Part shown: positions 56,742 to 64,000 of the stretch, in pieces | Position numbering within the stretch: the stretch's first letter is position 1 | How the letters are laid out: each line of letters begins with the position of its first letter | Origin: Lactobacillus acidophilus | GTDB taxonomy: Bacteria; Bacillota; Bacilli; Lactobacillales; Lactobacillaceae | DNA: 64,000 nt | NCBI RefSeq assembly: GCF_034298135.1 | Contig: NZ_CP139575.1 | Coordinates: 1,116,001 to 1,180,000, forward strand | Direction: 5' to 3' | Made by a program: the position numbers and the translations under genes | The notes under the pieces: model-generated | What the model was told of the DNA's origin: nothing | The model's input: the letters and a program-made list of their open reading frames with translations, nothing else | Databases searched by the model: none

Positions 56742-57929
56742 TTATTTCTTACTTTCATCTGCATCCCCCGTGGTTAAAGAAGCAGCATCTTCGTTACTAA
56801 AAATATCAGATTCTCTTCGATAATAATTGTACACGCGGGACACAATAATCTTCAAGACGGCATAGATCGGAATACCGAAAATAACACCCCAAAGCCCCCA
56901 TACAGAACTTGCACCGATTAAAAGTAAGATTGTGGTAACAGGATGCATTTGCATCTTATTCCCCATAACCAATGGACTCAAAATTCTTGTTTCAATTGTT
57001 TGTTCGATTGCAAAAACAATTAATACTTTAACCAGCATTGAGCCTGAAGTCATAATTGAAATTACAATTACAGGAATTAAAGCAAGTGGTGTACCAAAGT
57101 ATGGAATTAAATTCATAAATCCAGCCAAAATAGCTAAGGCCAAACCATATGGTAACCCAATAATTATATAGCCGATCGTAAACATAACGCCTACCCAAAA
57201 GGCAACCGTAATTTGACCACGAATATATGAGGCTACAGCATAATTAATATCATACAGCAATTTACTAAAACTTTGTTGCCAAGTTTCTGGCACAAATTTA
57301 GTAATATATGGACGTAACTGATGACCATCTTTAAGCATAAAGAATAATATGAACGGTGCAGTAAGCAAAGTCATTACTATCATCGTAATAATACTTACAG
57401 CAGAGGAAATATTGCCTAAAGTTGAATTTACAGTATTTTGTCCAGACTTAAATAGAGTCTTTTGCGTATCATCAATCATACCTTGGATACTACCCTTAAC
57501 CGAATGAAGACGTGGATCACGCAATGCATTTTGCGTAGCATTAACTGCATCATTCCAGATATGAGGCCAGTTTTTAACCAATGAATTAATCTGATGTTGT
57601 GCAATAGGAACCAGAATATTAATAATCCAGATCATAGCAATAACTACGAACAAGAATAAAACAATAATTGTTAATACTCTTGGAACTCTGAATTTCTTTT
57701 CGAACCAATCTACAACAGGATTCATAATATAGTATTGAATAAGTGCTAAAAGTAATGGCGGTAAAATCGCACTGAAAAATACCCAAGCAGGATTCAATAC
57801 AAATGATATTTTATTAAAAACCCAAATAATTAAGAAGAATAATAAGATGTTTAATAAAACAATACTAAAACGGTTATTTAGGAACCATCTTTTAAATAAG
57901 GTTTCACCCCTATGTTTTTTATAATTCAT
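56742..57929 (-). CDS. AI-2E family transporter
   Basis: A 395-residue polytopic membrane protein of the AI-2E (UPF0118/YdiK) family with about eight hydrophobic segments. Typical stretches are ILPPLLLALIQYYIMNPVVD, PFILFFMLKDGHQLRPYI and GLPYGLALAILAGFMNLIPY followed by FGTPLALIPV. Members have been linked to autoinducer-2 export or Na+/H+ exchange; the substrate here is not known. The C terminus is a charged tail. The sorbitol-type PTS gene ends 15 bp upstream and may be co-transcribed. Confidence 0.88.
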   Translation of the reverse strand: MNYKKHRGETLFKRWFLNNRFSIVLLNILLFFLIIWVFNKISFVLNPAWVFFSAILPPLLLALIQYYIMNPVVDWFEKKFRVPRVLTIIVLFLFVVIAMIWIINILVPIAQHQINSLVKNWPHIWNDAVNATQNALRDPRLHSVKGSIQGMIDDTQKTLFKSGQNTVNSTLGNISSAVSIITMIVMTLLTAPFILFFMLKDGHQLRPYITKFVPETWQQSFSKLLYDINYAVASYIRGQITVAFWVGVMFTIGYIIIGLPYGLALAILAGFMNLIPYFGTPLALIPVIVISIMTSGSMLVKVLIVFAIEQTIETRILSPLVMGNKMQMHPVTTILLLIGASSVWGLWGVIFGIPIYAVLKIIVSRVYNYYRRESDIFSNEDAASLTTGDADESKK

Positions 57930-57944
57930 CTATATTCCTAATAA

Positions 57945-58325
57945 TTAAATGTGTTCATAAACAATATCATCATCTACTTTAAAAGTAGGAAGTGGTTGAG
58001 AAACATCCGGATCAAAGTACACAGCGTTAGCCAATGGTGCTTTTGGTACTGGACGGTTAAAGAATAATGTAGCGTGACCTAAGGCCTTCATGTTACTTTC
58101 TACCATTGGACCTACATAATTAGCTACATAAGTTTGACCATCAACAGTAAGAGTATCGCCTCTCTTAAATACAAAATCACTAACTGGTGTTTCAGCACTA
58201 AATTTTTGAATGACGGATACGTCTTCTAAATCCTTGTTAGCACCTTCGCCAAATAAAATTACCATGCCATCTTTATTATCGACAGCTTTTTTACCGACTT
58301 GTGTTATAGTTGAAATCCATTTCAT
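57945..58325 (-). CDS. PTS glucitol/sorbitol IIA-like protein, apparently lacking the active histidine
   Basis: A 126-residue soluble protein. The start is MKWISTITQVGKKAVDNKDG at 58325, with AAGGAGA about 8-9 bases upstream. The family pattern MVILFGEGANKDLEDVSVI and the conserved ALGHATLFF place it with IIA-Gut proteins (GutA/SrlB). In E. coli SrlB the phosphorylated residue is His43, just after the Ile of this block; the aligned residue here is Gln (SVIQKF). No IIB or IIC sorbitol components are nearby. It may therefore be a regulator or a diverged homologue rather than a working phosphocarrier. The alignment was made from memory. Confidence 0.75.
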   Translation of the reverse strand: MKWISTITQVGKKAVDNKDGMVILFGEGANKDLEDVSVIQKFSAETPVSDFVFKRGDTLTVDGQTYVANYVGPMVESNMKALGHATLFFNRPVPKAPLANAVYFDPDVSQPLPTFKVDDDIVYEHI

Positions 58326-58394
58326 AATTATATATCTCCTTAAAGTCAATTCTAGCATAAGAAAGGTCAGTTAAACACTTAAGTTACATAAAAA

Positions 58395-61154
58395 TTAATT
58401 AATATTTTTGTTGTAATACATTAACCACTTTCTTACTTCATCTAATAGAACTAGCGGAATAGGAAGAAGGAAGAGAAACAACCAGTCTACCCCATTCAGC
58501 GGCACAGTATTGAAAATGTTATTAATGCCTGGAATTATTGTTAAAACAAAGAATAAACAAATTTCAAAAATTATACCGTACCAAATATTTTTATTACTAA
58601 ATAATCCTTTTTTGAATATAGATACTTTATTAGTACGACAATTCAATACATTAGCAACTTGAGTAAAGACAATTGCACCTAAAACCATAGTAGTTGCTCT
58701 CATATATATTGGACCACTTGCAGCCAAAGCTTTTGTTGGCCAGCCATTTTGCCAGTTAACAAAAAAGTAAGCTGCAGTCGAAATCACACTAGATAATAAG
58801 CCATACCAACAAAAAGCTCTGAGCATGACACTCTTATTTAATAAATGTTCTGATCTTTTACGAGGAGGCTGCTTCATTACATCTGGATCGGCAGGTTCTG
58901 CTCCTAACCCCAGAGCAGGAAGCATATCTGTCCCTAAATCTACAGTTAAAATTTGCATTACTGTCATAGGTAATGGGATTAATCCAGCTGAAAAAAGAAA
59001 CAAAACCGATGGAATAGCTTCTGGTACATTTGAAGTCAAGATATAGGTTAAGAATTTACGGATATTACTGTAAACTGCACGCCCTTCTTCAATCGCAGCT
59101 ACGATTGAGGCAAAGTTGTCGTCTGTCAAAATCATGTTAGCTGCTTCCTTAGCAACATCAGTACCTGTTTTTCCCATTGCAATACCAATATCAGCTTGCT
59201 TTAATGCGGGTGCATCGTTAACACCGTCACCGGTTGAAGCAACAACTTCACCATTTGCCTGGCAGTTTTTCACTATCCGATACTTTTGTTCGGGAGCAAC
59301 ACGAGCAAAAATGACTTCGCCTTTTAAAGCTTTACGTAATTCTTCATTACTCATTGTTTCAAGTTCAGTTCCTGAAATAACGCGAGCCTTATCAGAGGTC
59401 AAACCAATTTGAACAGCTACTGATTTAGCAGTTAATTTAGAATCTCCAGTTACCATGATGATTCTAATTTTTGCTTGATGGCACCGTTTAACAGCATCAT
59501 AAATTTCAGGACGTGGTGGATCACTCATTGTACCCAAACCTACAAAGATCAAGTCCTTTTCTGCATCCTCAATACTAATCTTATTGATATCAACATCATG
59601 ATCAATAATTCGATAGGCTAATGCCATACTGCGTAAACCACGTGCAGCATATTCAGCATTAGCTTTTTGGGCACGTGCTCGATCTTCATCGGTCATTTTA
59701 CGAACTTTACCATTGATTTGAATTCGATTGCATTCTTTAATCGTGTCACTATAAGAACCCTTAGTAAAAATAATATATTGAGTATCATTCCAATGATGAA
59801 TCGTTGACATTCTTTTACGATCAGAATCAAACGGTAATTCTCTTAAGCGTGGATATTTAATTATAACTTTTTGTTTATCAAAACCGGCTTTTTGTGCCAT
59901 TATAGTTAAAGCCGCTTCAGTTGGCGTACCTAATATTTTAGGTTTACCACCTTCTTTAGCTGATTGAACTGACGTATCATTGTCCAATGCAGCAATTTGT
60001 ACTAATTTATGTAAATCAGGATTTTCTTCATACCATAGTTGTTTTTGTTTTAATTCTACTTGGCCGTTGTTAACATATCCATTTCCTGTAACTTGATATT
60101 CACCAGCCGGTGTCCAAATATAATGAATTGTCATCTGATTTTGAGTTAGAGTACCAGTTTTATCTGAACAAATAACTGTGGTTTCGCCTAAAGTTTCAAC
60201 AGAATTTAATTCTTTAACTAAAGCATGTTTCTTGGCCATTCTTTTAACACCTTGAGCTAAGCTTAAAGTTACGGTTGGAAGTAGCCCTTCTGGAATAAAA
60301 GCGACAATCATCCCTAGTGCAAAAATAAAAGCCTTAGCTAATGGATATTTAACGAAGAAAATCGCTGCAATAAAAAATAACACGCCAATTGTAATAGCAA
60401 TAATTGAAATTTGCTTAGTTAAACGATTCAATTCTGCCGTCAATGGACTAATTGTCTTAGTCTGCTTTTGTGTTAAACTAGCAATACGTCCAAATTCTGT
60501 GTTCATGCCAGTAGCAAAAGCTATTGCTCTAGCCGTTCCTGCTCCAACTGTAGTTCCAGAATAAACCAAATTACTCTCAGCATAACTACCTTCTCCTGGA
60601 TCATATTTAGTTGTCTTAGATTCAGGAACAGATTCTCCATTTAAGGCACTTTGATCAACTTGCATCGAACTAGCAGAAATTATTCTCGCATCTGCTGGAA
60701 TGGAATTTCCTGCTCGTAATACAAAGACATCCCCAGGGACAAGTTCTTTACTATCAATCTGTTTTTTCTTACCATCACGAATCACGTCAACATACGTTGG
60801 TAACATGTTATTCAAAGCATCAGTAGCACGCTTAGCAGCACGCTCTTGCCAGAAACTAAATAAACCATTAATCACATTAACTAGCCAAATGGCGATTCCT
60901 AGCTCAAGTGTCCCTGATACAATAGCAATCAAACCTGAAATCCAGAGTAAAATTGCCATCATACTAGTAAAGTTTTTTAAAAAAGTGCGCCATTCTGATT
61001 CTGCTGCTGCCTTTTTTATTTCATTAAGACCGTATTTCTTTAATCGCTTATCAGCCTCGTCTTGTGATAAGCCATCAACAGAAGAATGCAAATTAATAAA
61101 AACATCTTTAATATTATTTTGAGCATATAGTTTGCGGATTTTCTTTTCATCCAT
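58395..61154 (-). CDS. P2-type cation-transporting ATPase, Na+/K+-ATPase-like
   Basis: A 919-residue P-type pump with ten predicted helices. It has the N-terminal cation-ATPase domain, the TGES-like loop ALNGESVPES, the phosphorylation site ICSDKTGTLTQNQMTI near residue 332, and the hinge MVTGDSKLTAKSVAVQIG and TGDGVNDAPALKQADIGIAM. Helix 4 reads IPEGLLPTVT, not the IPEGLP of Ca2+ pumps, and helix 6 reads VDLGTDMLPALGLGAEPADP. Both resemble animal Na+/K+-ATPase alpha chains (P2C). The ion carried is unproven; Na+, K+ or Ca2+ are all possible. No beta-subunit gene is nearby. Confidence 0.88.
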   Translation of the reverse strand: MDEKKIRKLYAQNNIKDVFINLHSSVDGLSQDEADKRLKKYGLNEIKKAAAESEWRTFLKNFTSMMAILLWISGLIAIVSGTLELGIAIWLVNVINGLFSFWQERAAKRATDALNNMLPTYVDVIRDGKKKQIDSKELVPGDVFVLRAGNSIPADARIISASSMQVDQSALNGESVPESKTTKYDPGEGSYAESNLVYSGTTVGAGTARAIAFATGMNTEFGRIASLTQKQTKTISPLTAELNRLTKQISIIAITIGVLFFIAAIFFVKYPLAKAFIFALGMIVAFIPEGLLPTVTLSLAQGVKRMAKKHALVKELNSVETLGETTVICSDKTGTLTQNQMTIHYIWTPAGEYQVTGNGYVNNGQVELKQKQLWYEENPDLHKLVQIAALDNDTSVQSAKEGGKPKILGTPTEAALTIMAQKAGFDKQKVIIKYPRLRELPFDSDRKRMSTIHHWNDTQYIIFTKGSYSDTIKECNRIQINGKVRKMTDEDRARAQKANAEYAARGLRSMALAYRIIDHDVDINKISIEDAEKDLIFVGLGTMSDPPRPEIYDAVKRCHQAKIRIIMVTGDSKLTAKSVAVQIGLTSDKARVISGTELETMSNEELRKALKGEVIFARVAPEQKYRIVKNCQANGEVVASTGDGVNDAPALKQADIGIAMGKTGTDVAKEAANMILTDDNFASIVAAIEEGRAVYSNIRKFLTYILTSNVPEAIPSVLFLFSAGLIPLPMTVMQILTVDLGTDMLPALGLGAEPADPDVMKQPPRKRSEHLLNKSVMLRAFCWYGLLSSVISTAAYFFVNWQNGWPTKALAASGPIYMRATTMVLGAIVFTQVANVLNCRTNKVSIFKKGLFSNKNIWYGIIFEICLFFVLTIIPGINNIFNTVPLNGVDWLFLFLLPIPLVLLDEVRKWLMYYNKNIN

Positions 61155-61260
61155 CTACACACGCCTTCTTTAACAAAATAAAGATCTATTCGTTTTTCTT
61201 TATAGATACACTCTAACACTTTTAAATGAAAATAGTCATAATCCATCGTTGTATTTCACA

Positions 61261-61269
61261 TGGTATACT
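61261..61269 (+). promoter_or_regulatory. extended -10 promoter of the lactonase-family gene
   Basis: TGGTATACT, about 42 bases before the ATG at 61311, without a good -35. GGAGG follows 7 bases before the start codon. The region 61155-61260 must also hold the divergent ATPase promoter. Confidence 0.5.
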
Positions 61270-61310
61270 TAATTTGAAGTAGTATTTTTCTATAGAAACG
61301 GAGGACTTCA

Positions 61311-62339
61311 ATGAAAGTATTAATCGGAGGATATACTAAGAAAACTTCTAAAGGAATTTACGAATTACCCTTTATTGGCGAAGATAATGAAGCACATTTG
61401 GAAAAAGCCGAAAATATTATTAGCGTTGGCGGACCAACTTACTTTCAAAAAGACGGTGATTTAGTTTTTACAATTAATAACGCCGGAGATGAAGGTGGTA
61501 TTAGTGCATTCAAGTTAAGTGATCATGGCTCAAATGAAATTGACCGTCATTTAACACCTGGTGCTTCACCTGCATATATAGGCATTAATAAAGAAAAGAA
61601 ATTGCTCTATACTGCAAATTACCATACTGCTGTTTTATCAGTATTTCAATATTCTAATAGCGGTAAGCTGGCTTTAGTTGCTCAAACTACTCACAAAGCG
61701 GAATCTTTAGGACCTCGTCCTGAACAAGTTGATGGACCACACCCACACTTTTTTGATGAAACACCTGCTGGTAATTTAGTAAGCTGTGATTTAGGTAACG
61801 ATACTGTTGATTTCTATCGTCTTGAAAATAATGAGCTTAAACATCTTGCTCAATATAAAAATGAAGCCGGCTTTGGTGATCGTCATATCGTATTTTCAAA
61901 AGATGGCAATTATTTCTACGTTGTAGGTGAACTTTCAAGTCAAATTAACGTAGTTAAATTTAATGAAAACACATGGGAATTTGAAGATATCGCTACTTAT
62001 AAGACAATTCCTGAAGACTTTACTGAACATAACGGTGCAGCTGCTTTATATATTACTAACGATGGTAAATATATCTATAATTCTAATCGCGGCCACAATT
62101 CAATCACAGTATTTAAAGTGAATGACGATCATACTTTAAGTTTAATACAACGAATTTCAACTTTTGGCGACTTCCCTCGTGACTTTAACTGGGATGAAAC
62201 GCAAAAGTACGTCGTAGCAGCAAATCAAAACACAGATAATGCTACATTATATTTAAGAAACGGCGGAAATGGCACATTAACTCCTATTCAAACAGAAATT
62301 CCAGTACCGGAAGGTACGCGCGTTCTTTTTACTAAGTAG
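61311..62339 (+). CDS. lactonase family protein (6-phosphogluconolactonase-like beta-propeller)
   Basis: A 342-residue soluble protein with the seven-bladed propeller of the YkgB/Pgl family. Landmarks are the start KVLIGGYTKKTSKGIYELPF, LLYTANYHTAVLSVF, the metal/active region DGPHPHFFDETP with two His, DLGNDTVDFYRL and HNGAAALYITNDGKYIYNSN. Members hydrolyse 6-phosphogluconolactone in the pentose phosphate path; some act on other lactones. The gene is alone, with its own promoter and terminator. Confidence 0.88.
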   Translation: MKVLIGGYTKKTSKGIYELPFIGEDNEAHLEKAENIISVGGPTYFQKDGDLVFTINNAGDEGGISAFKLSDHGSNEIDRHLTPGASPAYIGINKEKKLLYTANYHTAVLSVFQYSNSGKLALVAQTTHKAESLGPRPEQVDGPHPHFFDETPAGNLVSCDLGNDTVDFYRLENNELKHLAQYKNEAGFGDRHIVFSKDGNYFYVVGELSSQINVVKFNENTWEFEDIATYKTIPEDFTEHNGAAALYITNDGKYIYNSNRGHNSITVFKVNDDHTLSLIQRISTFGDFPRDFNWDETQKYVVAANQNTDNATLYLRNGGNGTLTPIQTEIPVPEGTRVLFTK

Positions 62340-62348
62340 GAAATAGAT

Positions 62349-62373
62349 CATGACCTTATAGTCATGCCTTTTT
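62349..62373 (+). terminator. terminator after the lactonase-family gene
   Basis: Stem CATGAC / GTCATG with a 6-nt loop, followed by CC and five Ts. Confidence 0.75.
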
Positions 62374-62431
62374 CATTTATAAAAATTAAAGTAAAATATA
62401 ATTATATAAATCTGATTAAGAAGGTGACAGA

Positions 62432-63124
62432 GTGAAACGAAAAACTATTAGAATTATTTTGTTTATTTTTGGTGGTATTTTAGGAGCACTTGTTTTATAT
62501 AAACTTTATCTAAACTATTTACCAGAATTAAAATTAGTATTTCATTTTGATCACCGTAATGAAGAACTACTTATTAAGATGGTACGTAGTCATGGTATTG
62601 AGGATCTTGCTTTTTTATTTGTATTAAATGCAATTTGTGTTGCAATTCCTGGATTATCCAATGGGATCTTTTGTGTTCTAAATGGAGTGCTTTACGGCCC
62701 GGCAATCGGATTTATTGTCAATTGGGTCAGTGATATCTTAGGACAAGTCATTTTAATGGAATTATTGCGTAAACTATATGATATTAACCATATATCCCAT
62801 AGTAAAATCTATAAGTTATTATCAACACAAAAATATCCTATGATTGCTTTAACTATTGGATACTTAATTCCTTTTATTCCTAGTGCAACGGTTAGTTATG
62901 TTAATGTTATGATTAACAAAAGTAGTCGTAAAAATCAATTAATCCCGATTATCATTGGTGTTGCACCATTTGCTTATCTATATGCTTATGGCGGAGATTC
63001 AATCTTGCATCTGGATAGTGCACGTATCATTAAATCTATTATTTGGATAATAGTAATTGCCGTCCTTGCTGTAGCAATTTTATTAATTATGAGAGAGATA
63101 AAAAAGCGTACTAAAAAAGCTTGA
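62432..63124 (+). CDS. TVP38/TMEM64 (DedA-like) membrane protein
   Basis: A 230-residue membrane protein beginning at GTG, with AAGGTG about 7 bases upstream. It has about five or six hydrophobic helices. The VTT-domain pattern is seen in GVLYGPAIGFIVNWVSDILG and GYLIPFIPSATVSYVNVM. Relatives are proposed lipid scramblases or undecaprenyl-phosphate flippases, but the function here is unknown. The C-terminal tail IKKRTKKA is basic. It converges with ohyA on a shared terminator. Confidence 0.82.
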   Translation: MKRKTIRIILFIFGGILGALVLYKLYLNYLPELKLVFHFDHRNEELLIKMVRSHGIEDLAFLFVLNAICVAIPGLSNGIFCVLNGVLYGPAIGFIVNWVSDILGQVILMELLRKLYDINHISHSKIYKLLSTQKYPMIALTIGYLIPFIPSATVSYVNVMINKSSRKNQLIPIIIGVAPFAYLYAYGGDSILHLDSARIIKSIIWIIVIAVLAVAILLIMREIKKRTKKA

Positions 63125-63149
63125 GCTAAGTGAATGCTCAAGCTTTTTT
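63113..63149. terminator. bidirectional terminator between the TVP38 gene and ohyA
   Basis: Perfect 14-bp stem AAAAAAGCTTGAGC / GCTCAAGCTTTTTT with a 9-nt loop; T-runs on both strands. Confidence 0.93.
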
Positions 63150-63150
63150 A

Positions 63151-64000
63151 TTAGACTAAATTTGCTTCTTTAAGTAGTTCTTCTACCCAAGTCTTTTTAA
63201 TCTTTCTCATTCCTGTCTTTACGGCAAGCTTTTCAGGAAGAGGCATATCTTGATCTGCTAGCTTCTTCTTGTCTGACATGTAGTACATAGCACGTAAAAG
63301 CTGGCGAATATCATAAATTGAGTCAAATACTTCTGGTACGCCACGATCAACATTAAGTAATGTATAAACAGCCTCCATAGCTGTTCTGACAGAATACTCA
63401 GTAGTAAACACAGTATCTCTTGTTGGAGATTCTGCAAAATTACCAATAAAGGCAAGGTTTATTGATCCTTCTGGCACAACATCTGGACGATCACCATCAC
63501 GACGAGGCATGAAGTAACTAGTAATATATGGCATATAAACTGGTACGGTATTCATATTTTCCTCGCTGGCCAATTCACTAATTTGGCTTTCGGGAACACC
63601 TAAGTGGTAAAGCAACTCTTCTGCAATTTCTTTGCCAGTACAATCAACAATTCTCTTTTTAATATAGTTACCTTCAGTATCTGAATAAAGTGCATAAATC
63701 CAAACAACAATTTGGTCTGGGTTTTGACTCTTAAAATGTGGTTGACGGTGAATAGTAAAACTAAGTTCCCAGTTAGAATCAACGATAGTAATAATACCAC
63801 CTGTGTTAACCTTACCATCATACAAACTGCGCTTGGTTAAGCGCTCAAAATATGGTGCAAGCTTCTTATTCTCCAATGTAGCAGTTGCGGAAACAAACCA
63901 ACTACGTTCTGGTAGGTTTTCGCAGAATACATCTGGATGACCGAAAGCTGGATCTTGCTTAGCCAAATTTTCCCATAACTTCCATGAATCACCTTTAGCA
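63151..64000 (-). CDS. ohyA: oleate hydratase, C-terminal part (gene runs off the window)
   Basis: The last 282 or so codons of an FAD-dependent oleate hydratase, once called myosin-cross-reactive antigen. The N-terminal part with the FAD-binding fold lies beyond the right edge, so no start can be given. Recognisable blocks are [80 protein letters not shown] and [20 protein letters not shown]. The enzyme adds water to the cis-9 double bond of oleic acid, giving 10-hydroxystearic acid, and is thought to detoxify fatty acids in gut and vaginal lactobacilli. A strong terminator follows. Confidence 0.95.
   Translation of the reverse strand, partial: AKGDSWKLWENLAKQDPAFGHPDVFCENLPERSWFVSATATLENKKLAPYFERLTKRSLYDGKVNTGGIITIVDSNWELSFTIHRQPHFKSQNPDQIVVWIYALYSDTEGNYIKKRIVDCTGKEIAEELLYHLGVPESQISELASEENMNTVPVYMPYITSYFMPRRDGDRPDVVPEGSINLAFIGNFAESPTRDTVFTTEYSVRTAMEAVYTLLNVDRGVPEVFDSIYDIRQLLRAMYYMSDKKKLADQDMPLPEKLAVKTGMRKIKKTWVEELLKEANLV

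Overview
The window is a 64 kb piece of an AT-rich low-GC Gram-positive chromosome. Gene content and order point to Lactobacillus in the strict sense, most likely the L. acidophilus group: a cggR-gapA-pgk-tpiA cluster, rapZ-yvcK-whiA beside clpP, a long-form hpf next to secA, a contiguous glgB-glgC-glgD-glgA-glgP-amy-pgm glycogen operon, and an oleate hydratase. The species cannot be fixed from the sequence alone. There is no prophage, insertion sequence, CRISPR array or rRNA. The only tRNA is tRNA-Arg(CCG).

Layout. 1-1.9 kb: end of tsaE, pta and ung (minus strand). 1.9-3.3 kb: a HAD phosphatase and an unassigned 173-residue protein (plus). 3.33-3.65 kb: an intergenic region carrying a well-delimited candidate small RNA on the minus strand. 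3.6-7.9 kb: the glycolytic operon cggR-gapA-pgk-tpiA with a candidate CggR operator and an internal terminator. 8.1-11.6 kb: tRNA-Arg, an APC-family permease and a secreted protein. 11.7-15.9 kb: clpP behind a CIRCE element, then whiA, yvcK and rapZ (both broken by frameshifts) and a DUF308/HdeD membrane protein. 16-20.9 kb: uvrBA with a LexA-type box. 21-32.7 kb: the glycogen operon with a cre-like site in its leader and a frameshift near the end of glgB. 32.8-38.1 kb: prfB (with the RF2 programmed frameshift), a small membrane protein, hprK, lgt, gpsA and trxB. 38.2-45.2 kb: secA, hpf, comFA-comFC, a YigZ/YvyE protein and tagO. 45.3-56.7 kb: rny, recA, pgsA, a RodZ-like protein, ymfI-ymfH-ymfF, ftsK, a DUF1149 protein and trmL. 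56.7-64 kb: an AI-2E family protein, a lone sorbitol-type PTS IIA, a P2-type cation ATPase, a lactonase-fold protein, a TVP38-family membrane protein and the 3' part of ohyA.

How it works together. Much of the window concerns carbon flow. CggR would sense glycolytic intermediates, HprK would set the HPr-Ser-P/CcpA state, cre-like sites sit at the glycogen operon and the permease, and Pgm links glucose-1-P made by GlgP to glycolysis. Pta makes acetyl phosphate. A second theme is stress and DNA upkeep: ung, uvrBA, recA, clpP, hpf and the comF genes.

Most unusual points: (1) an uncatalogued roughly 155-nt small RNA gene with a clear promoter and terminator; (2) three disrupted genes, rapZ by a 14-bp tandem duplication and yvcK and glgB by single-base changes in A-runs; (3) a P-type ATPase resembling animal Na+/K+-ATPases more than Ca2+ pumps; (4) a solitary PTS IIA homologue in which the expected phosphorylated histidine appears to be Gln; (5) a terminator-like hairpin lying between the LexA box and the uvrB start.
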